NCBI RefSeq assembly: GCF_020786625.1
Contig: NZ_JAJGRC010000002.1
Location: 186,001-250,000, forward strand
DNA: 64,000 bases
Direction of reading: 5' to 3'
Source of the DNA: Salinicoccus sp. RF5
Lineage (GTDB): Bacteria; Bacillota; Bacilli; Staphylococcales; Salinicoccaceae
In this document: positions 37,556 through 46,800 of the stretch, piece by piece
How the letters are laid out: the number at the start of each line of letters is the position of its first letter
Numbering within the stretch: position 1 is the first letter of the stretch
Position numbers and translations under genes: made by a program
The notes under the pieces: model-generated
Databases searched by the model: none
What the model was told of the DNA's origin: nothing
The model's input: the letters and a program-made list of their open reading frames with translations, nothing else

Positions 37556-40500
37556 GCCATTAAGAGAGTCGCAAAGAATTGTAGATGATTACAAAGAATT
37601 TATGAAAACAGGAAGACATATTAAGCATCCTCTTTATAATAAGCTCTTCGCTGAGGCATTGGAGAAAGAAGAGATAGACAAAGGTCCATATCTGGAAGTG
37701 ACAGATTCATTTACCAAAGGAAGAAGTTTAAACGAGCTGATTCATGAAGGCGTATTAAACGCTGACTATAAGTTACTTAATAATTCGAAACATAAGGCAG
37801 TGCATTTAAATAGACCTTTATACAGCCACCAGGAGAGAGCTTTTGAAGTGATTGGTACGAACAATAGAAGTGCAGTAGTAACTACCGGTACAGGGTCAGG
37901 TAAAACAGAGTCCTTTCTCTATCCCATCCTCAACGAACTAATGAACGAAAATGCTCAAGGGGCTTTGGGTCCTGGCGTAAGAGCATTAATAGTATATCCT
38001 ATGAACGCTTTAGCAAATGATCAAATGAAACGGTTTAGGGAACTGTTGGCGAACTATCCTGACATTACTTTTGGTGCTTATACTGGAGAAACCAAATATA
38101 AAGAAGAGTCAGCCATCAACCACTATAATGCACAATATAAATCTGATCCTTTGGAAAATGAAATTATTTCAAGGGAAAAAATGAAAGAGTCACCTCCCAA
38201 TATTTTAATCAGCAATTATGCAATGCTCGAGTACTTATTATTGAGACCGGGAGATGAGATGTTTTTTAATGGTCCTCACTCGAAAGAGTGGAAATACATT
38301 GTACTGGATGAAGCTCACACTTATTATGGAGCCTTGGGAATTGAAATATCTATGTTATTATCCAGACTGAAAGAAGCAATAAATAAAAAAGACCTAAATT
38401 ATATTTTAACAAGTGCCACTTTAGGAGATCAAAACTCTGTAGATGATATTGTTAATTACGCCAACAATCTGACTGGGAGTAACAGTTTTGATAGAGAAAC
38501 AGTTATATTTTCAAAAAGGGAGAAAATAGAAGCTTCTCGAAATATAGTTGAACTTCCCAAAGAAACTTATAAAAGAATAAATGCAGTATTAAAGAATGTT
38601 TCTAAAGAAGAGCCGATAAAGGTATTAAAGCGTGAGCTGGATTACTTAGGTATTTCTTATAAAGAAGAGACAGTTGAAGAATTAATATTTGAGTTGATTA
38701 CCAATGATGCTTTCTACTTTAAAATTAAAAATATACTAGCTGAAAAAATGTCTGTAAAAGATATTACTAAAGCATTGGATATCACAGAGGACGATTTACA
38801 AAACTTTGTAGATGTAGCCAGTATGGCATCAAAAGAAGGGATAAAGCCATTTGATGCAAGGTATCATATGTTTATTAGGACAATAGAAGGTTGTTATATT
38901 TCTTTTGGGGAAAAGCCGGATCTAAAACTGTCACCTAGTAAAACTAACAAAGAAGGGGCAAGGTACTACCAGATTTCCATATGTAAATATTGTGGAGAAA
39001 TTTATTTAAAGGGGAGCATTCATGACGGTTTTTTGATACAAGCAGAAGAATATGAATCAGAATATCTCTTGACGGATAGCATAGATAGTTATAAAAATAA
39101 CGAGGATTATAGAATATTTAATATCGACACCTTCTCAGGAAAAGTAATTCCAATTAACCAAGTTACTAATAATAGATTTGAAACAGATAGAAGTTATCAT
39201 AAATATATAGTAACTAAAGACAGTGAAAAAAATACTCTTTTCAAATGTTTCTCTTGTACTTCTAGTGATACACAATCTGGTATTACCATGGATTTTTACT
39301 TCCCACAAATGAGTTCAACAAGTGTCATAGGATCGAGTTTATATGAATCTTTGCCTTCCTCAGAGACTAAGAAAATTGAGAGCAACCAATCTAAGGTCGG
39401 CCTTTTTAAACCTGCAAAAAAAAGGACAAAAATAATTAATAGACCAAAACAATATTTGACCTTCTCAGACAGCAGACAACAAGCTGCACGCTATGCATCA
39501 TATTTTAATTACACGTACCAAAATATATTTAAAAAGAGACTGCTATTAGAAGCATTAGATATTGCAACAATTGAAAACCCTGGTCAAACAGAGTTCGATT
39601 TTCATCTAATTGCTCGAATACTAAGTGGTTTAATAGAAGGTAAAATCAAAGGTGAAGATCAAGATTTCAGACCACGGAAAGAGGCGATTAAAACCCTGCT
39701 TTATGAATATGTCTCCAGGGATAGAAACAGTTTGATGCAACTAGGTATTATTGATATGAAAATAAATCTGTCTGAACTCTTAGAGATGAATGAAGATCCT
39801 TTCATTGAAGGATTTACAAATAAAGATAAGAATGACTTCTTCAATTATCTACTTCGTCCTTTCAGAGTGAATCACGCTTTAGAAGTTCCTCAAGAATTTC
39901 AGTCACAAGATTTGGAAGATATATTTAGAGGAAAACAGAAAAAATTCATTTCTAAAAATACTGTTGGTAAAATTAAAGGTTTTATATCTCAAGATAAAAA
40001 TAACAAAAATGCTAAGATGGTCAGGGATTTAACAAGAATTGAGACAGAGGACGAAGTTCAAGAGTTTTTAGAGGGTTTTTTTGAATTCATCAAAGAGGTG
40101 GAGCCTAAAGAAGATTGGCCATTAATAATTAATAGAGATGGAGAGAAATATCAATTATCAAACCGATATATTAAGATAAAAGACATGCGTAAAGAAAAAT
40201 GCTACCAATGTAGTAGCTGTCATAAAATACAGTATAGCCCTCTTGCTGACTACTGCATCAACTGTCATCGGTTTAATACATTAGATAAAACAGCCCCCTC
40301 TCAAATCCAGTCCAACCACCATTATTATAAAATATATACAGCAGGTGAAACTGCACCAATGGTGATCAGAGAACATACTGCACAATTGTCCCCAGATCAG
40401 GCAAGAGATTATCAAAATAAGTTCATAAAAAAGGAAATCAATATCCTTAGTTGTTCTACAACATTTGAAATGGGTGTAGATGTAGGAGATTTAGAGACTG

Positions 40501-42176
40501 TATTTATGAGGAATATCCCCCCATCGCCAGCCAATTATATTCAAAGAGCAGGACGTGCGGGGAGGAGCTCTCAAGCAGCTGCGTTTAGTTTAACTTACAG
40601 TAATCTAACCAGCCATGACATGAATTATTTTAATAACCCTGAAACCCTGATTAAAGGCCGTATATCTCCTCCTGTATTTGATCGAAATAATTACAAAATT
40701 GCAATGAGACATGCTAATTCTTTAGTCATTGCAACATATTTTAGGGAATACCCAGAATTTTTCACTGAGAATAAGATAGATTCTTTTTTCAATGAGAAAG
40801 GGATAAGTTTGTTCATTGATTTTATTGAAGACCAAAAACATATACTAGCAAAGAGAGTTGAAGAAATCTTACCAGAAGCATTGAAAAAGTATTCATTAAA
40901 ATATGTAGAACAATTGATGGATGAAGAAAATTCACCTATTCTGAAATCATATGAAAAATATAAGATTGAACTAAAAGAGCTGAGTGAACTGTATGATGAA
41001 TTAGTAGTGGAAAAGAAAACGAGAGAACTTGTGAACATCGATAAAGCAATAACTTCTCTAAAATCAACTGGGATAATTCAACACATGAGCAGGAGTAATT
41101 TTATACCTAAATATGGGTTCCCAGTAGATACAGTGGAATTGGAAACAAGTTTTACTAGAGATAGTAACAATACATTGCGTCTCTCAAGAGATCTTTCTCA
41201 AGCAATTAATGAATATGCACCAGACTCAGAAGTTATAGCTGATGGATATATTTATAAAAGTAGGTATGTAAACTTACCTCCTAAAAGAAATGTTGGTTTG
41301 CCATCCTATGTTTATATACAGTGTACTAATGAGGAGTGCAAACATCTAAATATAATCCGGAACGAACTCAAAGGTAAGTTATCAAAGTGCTCTTTATGTA
41401 AAGAAGAGCTAAATGAAAAATCACAAAGAAAATTAATCATTCCTGAATATGGTTTCACAAGCGAAGACCAAGTGGAAAAAGCAACAATAAAAACGCCTCA
41501 TAGAACAAAGCGTAGCTCGGTATATTATTTAGGTGGTAGAGAAAAAGAATCTTATGATAAAGTATCAGCTTACAGCATTCAAATGAAGTCAACTAAAGAT
41601 GATGAGCTAGCTGTAATAAATACTAGTGATTTTAGCATTTGTGATGAATGTGGTTATGGTATTTTAGATGATAAAAAAGCAAAAAAGAAATCACATAAAA
41701 ATAAATGGGGCAGAGATTGTGAAGGGTCTTTTTCGAAAAAATCACTGGGTCACATATTTAAAACAGATGTAATATTACTAAAGCTCAATCTAGATCTTGA
41801 TTTCTATGATGGCTTAGGCGTCCTATATGCTTTGCTAGATAGTATGTCGGAGAGTTTAGGTATAGAAAGAAAAGATATCTCTGGAACAGTAGAAAAAATT
41901 GGAGAAAGAAATAGAAGGACAGTACGCTTTGTATTGTATGATAAAGTACCAGGAGGAGCGGGCCATGTTAAAAGATTATATGAGAGGCCCGAGAAAGAAA
42001 TAGAAGAAATTTTTAAAAAAGCGTATAAAAAAATATCTGAGTGTAACTGTACTAAAGATACTTCTTGTTATAGTTGTCTACGTAATTACGAGAATCAACA
42101 TTTTCATGATAATCTTACGAGGGCAGGTACCTTAGCTGCCTTAGAAAGTATTATGGGAGAGGATACCCTGATATAG
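37539..42176 (+). CDS. DEAD/DEAH helicase with DUF1998 domain (DruE-like candidate)
   Basis: 1545 aa, ATG 37539 inside the previous gene, with AAGAAAGGATG as ribosome site. SF2 helicase core: Q-like YSHQERAFEVI, Walker A TGTGSGKT (116-123), VYPMNALANDQ, DEAH (257-260), LTSATLGD, and motif VI in NYIQRAGRAGRSSQ. Zinc clusters: ICKYCGE with KCFSCTS, KCYQCSSC with DYCINCH, CTNEEC with KCSLC, and CDECG. The C-terminus is DUF1998: VPGGAGHVKRLYE then CYSCLRNYENQHFHDNLTR. This fits DruE, or less well DISARM/BrxHII-type helicases or MrfA; the DruH-like partner favours Druantia type III. AT-rich, a horizontally gained module. Confidence 0.75.
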   Translation: MSVLFKPLRESQRIVDDYKEFMKTGRHIKHPLYNKLFAEALEKEEIDKGPYLEVTDSFTKGRSLNELIHEGVLNADYKLLNNSKHKAVHLNRPLYSHQERAFEVIGTNNRSAVVTTGTGSGKTESFLYPILNELMNENAQGALGPGVRALIVYPMNALANDQMKRFRELLANYPDITFGAYTGETKYKEESAINHYNAQYKSDPLENEIISREKMKESPPNILISNYAMLEYLLLRPGDEMFFNGPHSKEWKYIVLDEAHTYYGALGIEISMLLSRLKEAINKKDLNYILTSATLGDQNSVDDIVNYANNLTGSNSFDRETVIFSKREKIEASRNIVELPKETYKRINAVLKNVSKEEPIKVLKRELDYLGISYKEETVEELIFELITNDAFYFKIKNILAEKMSVKDITKALDITEDDLQNFVDVASMASKEGIKPFDARYHMFIRTIEGCYISFGEKPDLKLSPSKTNKEGARYYQISICKYCGEIYLKGSIHDGFLIQAEEYESEYLLTDSIDSYKNNEDYRIFNIDTFSGKVIPINQVTNNRFETDRSYHKYIVTKDSEKNTLFKCFSCTSSDTQSGITMDFYFPQMSSTSVIGSSLYESLPSSETKKIESNQSKVGLFKPAKKRTKIINRPKQYLTFSDSRQQAARYASYFNYTYQNIFKKRLLLEALDIATIENPGQTEFDFHLIARILSGLIEGKIKGEDQDFRPRKEAIKTLLYEYVSRDRNSLMQLGIIDMKINLSELLEMNEDPFIEGFTNKDKNDFFNYLLRPFRVNHALEVPQEFQSQDLEDIFRGKQKKFISKNTVGKIKGFISQDKNNKNAKMVRDLTRIETEDEVQEFLEGFFEFIKEVEPKEDWPLIINRDGEKYQLSNRYIKIKDMRKEKCYQCSSCHKIQYSPLADYCINCHRFNTLDKTAPSQIQSNHHYYKIYTAGETAPMVIREHTAQLSPDQARDYQNKFIKKEINILSCSTTFEMGVDVGDLETVFMRNIPPSPANYIQRAGRAGRSSQAAAFSLTYSNLTSHDMNYFNNPETLIKGRISPPVFDRNNYKIAMRHANSLVIATYFREYPEFFTENKIDSFFNEKGISLFIDFIEDQKHILAKRVEEILPEALKKYSLKYVEQLMDEENSPILKSYEKYKIELKELSELYDELVVEKKTRELVNIDKAITSLKSTGIIQHMSRSNFIPKYGFPVDTVELETSFTRDSNNTLRLSRDLSQAINEYAPDSEVIADGYIYKSRYVNLPPKRNVGLPSYVYIQCTNEECKHLNIIRNELKGKLSKCSLCKEELNEKSQRKLIIPEYGFTSEDQVEKATIKTPHRTKRSSVYYLGGREKESYDKVSAYSIQMKSTKDDELAVINTSDFSICDECGYGILDDKKAKKKSHKNKWGRDCEGSFSKKSLGHIFKTDVILLKLNLDLDFYDGLGVLYALLDSMSESLGIERKDISGTVEKIGERNRRTVRFVLYDKVPGGAGHVKRLYERPEKEIEEIFKKAYKKISECNCTKDTSCYSCLRNYENQHFHDNLTRAGTLAALESIMGEDTLI

Positions 42177-42585
42177 AAAATAATTCAGTTTAAATTCATG
42201 CCATATTAATCGTAATCTAAATTAAAATTAGATTGATAAGTAATAAGCGGGTGCTTCGTTTAATACATTGCCATTCTATATAATTAATTTATTAAGTCCA
42301 TCGATGCTTCTGTGTAGAACCACGGCATCTTTGGACATTTATTATAAATAAATCACTGAAAGAAAAATAACCAAATTTATATTTTGGCTAGCATGATGAT
42401 ATAAATAAATTTTCAAGGACTAAATAACTGATGAGCTAAGTGAATTTGTAAAATCGGCTAAGAGGTCCACCTCATAATAATGAAAGATTAGAATGCTTGG
42501 AGGACGAGGTTTGGATGATGTATTAATACATGGTCTGAGCCCTACATACATACTGAGTGAATGAACTCTTGAAAGAGGTGAAAGA
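42177..42585. other. 409-bp AT-rich gap between helicase operon and GIY-YIG gene
   Basis: No convincing gene. A 23-codon ORF starts at ATG 42492 (MLGGRGLDDVLIHG..) but lacks a good ribosome site, and TDELSEFVKSAKRSTS at about 42430-42480 has no start. These look like debris between separately gained modules. A structured hairpin lies at 42296-42336. Confidence 0.4.
42296..42345 (+). terminator. Structured hairpin, possible terminator of the helicase operon
   Basis: GTCCA-TC-GATGC (42296-42307) pairs with GCATC-TT-TGGAC (42325-42336), with a 3-bp inner stem GTG/CAC. ATTTATTAT follows. It could be a terminator with an imperfect T tract or a small structured RNA. Confidence 0.4.
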
Positions 42586-44238
42586 ATGGAAGGATTAAAG
42601 TTGGAGACACTCCTTTTCAATGAAAGGAACATCGCTAAATTAAAGAGCATGGATTACAACAACTATCCAATCGTCTATATCCTACACGACAACAAGAAGA
42701 AAAAGAGTGCCTATATCGGGCAGACGGTACAGATGAGAAATCGGATGAAGGCACATCTTAAAGACGAAAAGAAGAAGGGGTTGGATAGTGTCCTTCTGAT
42801 TGCCCACGAAATGTTCAATCAGTCGGCTACATATAATATAGAGACGAACCTGATCAACTATTTCATCGCCGACAATAAATATGTATTAAAAAATGTGAGC
42901 CAGACGACGAAGGCTGTTACCCATAACTATTATGATAAGTACAAGTATGATGATGAAATCTTCAGCGAACTGTGGGAGAGGTTGCGGGCAGATGAACTGG
43001 CGGATCATACGCTGGAATATCTTCAGAACAAGGATGTATTTAAACTCTCCCCCTACAAGGAATTGTCGGAATCGCAGGTGGAATTGAAGGAGGAGATACT
43101 CGATTTCTGCAAACATCATATTAATAGTGATAAGCGGTCGGTATTCCTCGTGAAGGGTGATGCAGGAACGGGCAAGAGTGTGGTCTTGAGTTCGACTTTC
43201 AATGCAATACAGGATCTGAGCAAAGATGAAGACTCTCCATTGAAGGGGACGAATAATTATCTGCTCGTCAACCATAATGAAATGATCAAGACATACGAAT
43301 CCATCTCGGAGAGTCTGCCGAATTTGAAGAAGAAGAACTTCATGAAACCGACGTCATTCATAAACCAGATGGATAAGACTGGAGAGGTTGCAGACATCAC
43401 TTTTGTGGATGAAGCACATCTGCTCCTGTCGAGAAGCGATAAATATAATAGCTATTCCGGAGAAAACCAGCTGCGTGACATCAGTCTGAGAAGCAAGGTG
43501 ACGATTGTGGTTTTCGATGAGAGGCAGTTCCTCAAACTGAAGAGCCACTGGTCCAGCAATCTCCTTGAGGAGATGACCAATGGTGCTGAGACGAAGACTT
43601 ACGAACTCACTGATCAGTTCAGGATACAGGCAGATCAGGAAGTGGTCGACTGGATTGATGCTTTCGTCGATAAGAAAGTCAGACCGTTCCCTGAATCAAC
43701 TGGAGATTATGAGCTGAAATTCTTCGACAGTGCGGCAGAGATGTTTAAGGCCATTCAGGAAAAAGATGGTGAACATCAGCTTTCCAGGGTCGTCGCCACC
43801 TTCGACTATGAACATAAGAAGGATGGAGAGGAATATTACGTGGAAGAACCCGGGTTTAAAGGTGTGTGGAACAGGACGCACTATAAGGAGACCTGGGCAG
43901 AGCACCCTGAAACGGTGAGGGAAGTGGGGTCCATATATACGATACAGGGGTTCGACCTCAACTATGTCGGTGTCATACTCGGACCCTCGGTCTCATATGA
44001 TGAGGAAAAACAGGAGCTGAAGCTGCTTCCTCAGAAGTATAAGGATAAAGAGGCCTTCAGGACGTCCTCCGAATCCAAGGTGCAATATAATGTTGAAGAA
44101 ATGAAGGAACAGATTATATTGAATTCAATCAATGTATTGATGAAGCGGGGCGTCAAAGGACTCTATCTCTATGCAAGCGACGAGAAGCTTCAGGCGGTGT
44201 TGAAAGAGAAATATCAAGGAGGACGAGGAAATGAATGA
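42586..44238 (+). CDS. GIY-YIG nuclease fused to DUF2075 SF1-like helicase
   Basis: 550 aa, ATG 42586 with AAAGAGGTG upstream. N-terminal GIY-YIG domain: VYI (30-32) and YIG (43-45), then RNRMKAHL and the ETNLINYF segment supplying the catalytic Glu. The DUF2075 P-loop region follows: Walker A GDAGTGKS (191-198), Walker B FVDEAHLLL (273-281), YELTDQFRIQ, and SIYTIQGFDLNYVGVILGP. Both active sites look intact. It is coupled by an 8-nt overlap to a MazG-like pyrophosphatase. It is more G+C-rich than the helicase operon to its left, so it was probably acquired separately. A defence role is inferred from domains and context. Confidence 0.82.
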   Translation: MEGLKLETLLFNERNIAKLKSMDYNNYPIVYILHDNKKKKSAYIGQTVQMRNRMKAHLKDEKKKGLDSVLLIAHEMFNQSATYNIETNLINYFIADNKYVLKNVSQTTKAVTHNYYDKYKYDDEIFSELWERLRADELADHTLEYLQNKDVFKLSPYKELSESQVELKEEILDFCKHHINSDKRSVFLVKGDAGTGKSVVLSSTFNAIQDLSKDEDSPLKGTNNYLLVNHNEMIKTYESISESLPNLKKKNFMKPTSFINQMDKTGEVADITFVDEAHLLLSRSDKYNSYSGENQLRDISLRSKVTIVVFDERQFLKLKSHWSSNLLEEMTNGAETKTYELTDQFRIQADQEVVDWIDAFVDKKVRPFPESTGDYELKFFDSAAEMFKAIQEKDGEHQLSRVVATFDYEHKKDGEEYYVEEPGFKGVWNRTHYKETWAEHPETVREVGSIYTIQGFDLNYVGVILGPSVSYDEEKQELKLLPQKYKDKEAFRTSSESKVQYNVEEMKEQIILNSINVLMKRGVKGLYLYASDEKLQAVLKEKYQGGRGNE

Positions 44239-44524
44239 ACTGATAAAAGAAATCAACAAGTTCAGGGATGAGAGGAATTGGAGACAGTATCATAATCCCA
44301 AAGATCTTTCATTATCGCTCTCCCTGGAAGCGTCCGAACTCCTTGAGAACTTCCAATGGATATCGGCAGAAGAGGGCGCTGAGAAGAACCGCCAGAATAT
44401 AGAAGAAGAACTGGCGGATGTGTTCATATACGGTCTGATGATGGCCGATGATCTTGGTATTGATATGGAAGAAGCGATATTAAGGAAGCTGAAGAAGAAT
44501 AGGGAGAAGTATCCTGAAAAATGA
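44231..44524 (+). CDS. MazG-like nucleotide pyrophosphohydrolase
   Basis: 97 aa, ATG 44231, overlapping the previous gene; AAGGAGGACG at 44217-44226 is its ribosome site. The all-alpha NTP pyrophosphohydrolase metal site is complete: SLSLEASELLENFQW supplies ExxE and NIEEELADVFIYG supplies ExxD. Length suits the single-domain MazG/dCTPase group, which hydrolyses (d)NTPs to monophosphates. Coupling to a nuclease-helicase suggests a depletion or house-cleaning role together with DNA attack. Confidence 0.87.
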   Translation: MNELIKEINKFRDERNWRQYHNPKDLSLSLSLEASELLENFQWISAEEGAEKNRQNIEEELADVFIYGLMMADDLGIDMEEAILRKLKKNREKYPEK

Positions 44525-44560
44525 AACCATAGACTAAGTCTGTATATAAGGAGTATTTAT

Positions 44561-45430
44561 ATGAGGGGATATATAGGTATTACGGCAAGAAACTGGTTCA
44601 TGAAGATTGCTGAAAAAGAAAACTTGAAGGAAATAAACTTTTGGAGGAAGAACATAAATGATTTTAAAGTAATTAAGGAGGGGGATTATTTCTTTTTTCT
44701 AGTGAAAAATGAGAAAGGGATAAAAGGAGAAAGACCAGTAATGGGAATGGCTACTTTCAAACGCTACGAAGTGTTGAGTCCTTACGAAGCGTGGATAAAG
44801 TATAGAAGAGGAAATGGCTACGAAGATAAGCAGAGTTTTATGGCGCAAATTAAAACAATGTATGGAATAAATAAAGATGATCATAAGATAGGATGTGTCA
44901 TATTATCGGATTTTTATAAATTTCCAGAACCAGTTTATTTAAGTGAAACTCCAATATCCTTTAAAAAAAGCATTGTTTCAGGAAAAAGTATTTCTGACGA
45001 GGAATTACAAGTGATAATTGAAGATTCATCTAAATTAATAAATGAATCAAATGAAGAGCTTTCTGAATTTAAAGGTTGGGATATGTATAACGAGGGTCTT
45101 CCAGAAGGAAAAGAGGTCTTTAAACAACACTTGATGAAAGAAAGGAACAGAGGTTTAGTATCATTAGCGAAAAAACAGTTCTTAGAAACACACGGTAAAC
45201 TATTTTGTGAAATTTGTGGTTTTGATTTTGCAGAGAACTATGGAGATGTCGGAAAAGGATATATTGAAGCTCATCATATAAAGCCGTTATCAGAAATGCA
45301 TATGAATGAGAAGACAAGAGTTGAAGATTTAATGATGGTATGCTCAAACTGTCATAGTATGATTCATCGCAAGAAACCATGGTTAACTGGTGCTGATATC
45401 AAAAAACTGTTGTCTGATAGAGGAGCGTAA
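44561..45430 (+). CDS. EVE/PUA-like domain-HNH endonuclease, probable type IV restriction enzyme
   Basis: 289 aa, ATG 44561 with AAGGAG upstream. Residues about 1-140 look like an EVE/PUA-type reader: MRGYIGITARNWFMKI, FWRKNI, IKEGDYFFFLVKN, RPVMGMATF and IGCVILSDFYKFPEPVYL. The C-terminus is an HNH nuclease with CEICGFDF (Cys216, Cys219), EAHHIKPLSE (His238-239) and VCSNCHSMIHR (Cys261, Cys264, His265, His269). EVE-HNH and SRA-HNH fusions cut DNA with modified cytosines. Different base composition from the MazG gene before it. The reader assignment is by pattern only. Confidence 0.75.
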   Translation: MRGYIGITARNWFMKIAEKENLKEINFWRKNINDFKVIKEGDYFFFLVKNEKGIKGERPVMGMATFKRYEVLSPYEAWIKYRRGNGYEDKQSFMAQIKTMYGINKDDHKIGCVILSDFYKFPEPVYLSETPISFKKSIVSGKSISDEELQVIIEDSSKLINESNEELSEFKGWDMYNEGLPEGKEVFKQHLMKERNRGLVSLAKKQFLETHGKLFCEICGFDFAENYGDVGKGYIEAHHIKPLSEMHMNEKTRVEDLMMVCSNCHSMIHRKKPWLTGADIKKLLSDRGA

Positions 45431-45517
45431 GACGTCACAAGGTAGTTGATATAATTAGAAATATTGATTTTTGTGGTCACAGGGATTTAAAAACCATCCA
45501 TGAGAGTGGGAAAATAA

Positions 45518-46711
45518 ATGAGCAAAAAAATAAGTGAAGATAGACAAGCGCTTCAAAATTTTCTAATGGATGTCAGTGAGCTAGATCGACTAGAGAAGAC
45601 GACCTCTAAATTTAATGCCTTTGAGACCTTGGGGATAGTCAATACAGAGATACGCCACAGTAATGTACTGGGGTGGCTTATGACTCCTAATGAGCAACAT
45701 GGACTTGGAGAAGCTTTTACTAAAAAACTGATTCAGGAGATTGCTAAGAACTATGGAGATGGTCTGCTCGAGCATGACCCTGTGAAACTACTATTGTGGG
45801 ACTATCATGACCTGATAGTGAGAAGAGAGTGGCGCAATATAGATTTGTTGGCTATTTCTGAATCAAACAAGTTTGTGATTGTCATGGAAAATAAGGTGTG
45901 GAGCAAAGAATCGAAACACCAACTGAAAAAATATGAGGCAATTGTACAAAATGAGTTTGCTGATTATAAAAAGTTATTTATATATCTTACACCTTTTGGA
46001 GATGATTCAAGCAACCCAGATTTATGGAAAAGTGTGAGCTATACGCAAATTATAGATATAGTTGAATCTATTTCATTACTTAAAGAAAACTCGATGGACA
46101 CCAGTGTGAAATTATTTATTGAACAATACATAGATACATTAAGGAGGCATGTTGTGGGAGATCATGAATTGGAAAAGATATGCCAAGATATATACTTTAA
46201 GCATAAACGAGCATTGGATTTGATATTTGAATACAAGCCGGATATGTATTCAGAAGTAGCAATGATTCTTAAAGAAAATATCGAAAAAAGGCCTGGCTTT
46301 ATACTGGATGGCAGCAGTAAAACTTATATACGATTTACAACCCAAACTATAGATCAATTAGTAGAGAAAAAAGGCAAAGGATGGACATCTTCACATAGGA
46401 TCCCTCTTTTTGAATTCCAAAATCGTGGAACCAAGTTAATGCTTAAATTTCTTATTGGGCCAGGGGAAGAAAGTATTAGAAAGCATCTTTATGAAATAGC
46501 ATCCAGAAACTCCTCTACATTCAAAGGACGCAATAAACAACTCAAACCTGTATATACTTCAATTTATTCAAAAAGTATCCTTATTTATGACGAGAGTTAT
46601 GAGATCGATTATGAAAAACTTAAAACTACATTGAATTTGCGACTGGATAAATTTTTTGATACTGAATTGAAAGAGTTGGAAGAGGCACTGATTGAAGAGT
46701 ATGTTTTATAA
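45518..46711 (+). CDS. PDDEXK_4-type nuclease family protein, copy 1
   Basis: 397 aa, ATG 45518 with GAGAGTGGG upstream. N-terminal block FETLGIVNTEIRHSNVLGWL and nuclease core WRNIDLLAISESNKFVIVMENKVWSKESKHQLKKYE, which gives the D..ExK triad of PD-(D/E)xK enzymes. The C-terminal 200 residues contain CQDIYFKHKRALDLIFEYKPDMYSE and a beta-rich end. A closely related second copy lies at 51003-52193. The family is common in genome islands and predicted to cut DNA; partners are unknown. AT-rich. Confidence 0.8.
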   Translation: MSKKISEDRQALQNFLMDVSELDRLEKTTSKFNAFETLGIVNTEIRHSNVLGWLMTPNEQHGLGEAFTKKLIQEIAKNYGDGLLEHDPVKLLLWDYHDLIVRREWRNIDLLAISESNKFVIVMENKVWSKESKHQLKKYEAIVQNEFADYKKLFIYLTPFGDDSSNPDLWKSVSYTQIIDIVESISLLKENSMDTSVKLFIEQYIDTLRRHVVGDHELEKICQDIYFKHKRALDLIFEYKPDMYSEVAMILKENIEKRPGFILDGSSKTYIRFTTQTIDQLVEKKGKGWTSSHRIPLFEFQNRGTKLMLKFLIGPGEESIRKHLYEIASRNSSTFKGRNKQLKPVYTSIYSKSILIYDESYEIDYEKLKTTLNLRLDKFFDTELKELEEALIEEYVL

Positions 46712-46800
46712 TCTTATATATGGTTTTATCTCTAATTGGGGCGATACCTGTCTACGGTTTTAAGTTATAGATAACGATTGTTGCGGTGAGGAGGGGAAAA

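Noticed and set aside
34802-42176. DISARM assignment for the DUF1998 helicase pair
   Set aside because: DISARM needs drmA, drmB, drmC and a methyltransferase; neither a methyltransferase nor a PLD nuclease is present next to the pair.
42586-45430. Type I or II restriction-modification system in the island
   Set aside because: No DNA methyltransferase motif is found in any island gene; the nucleases fit modification-dependent or stand-alone enzymes.
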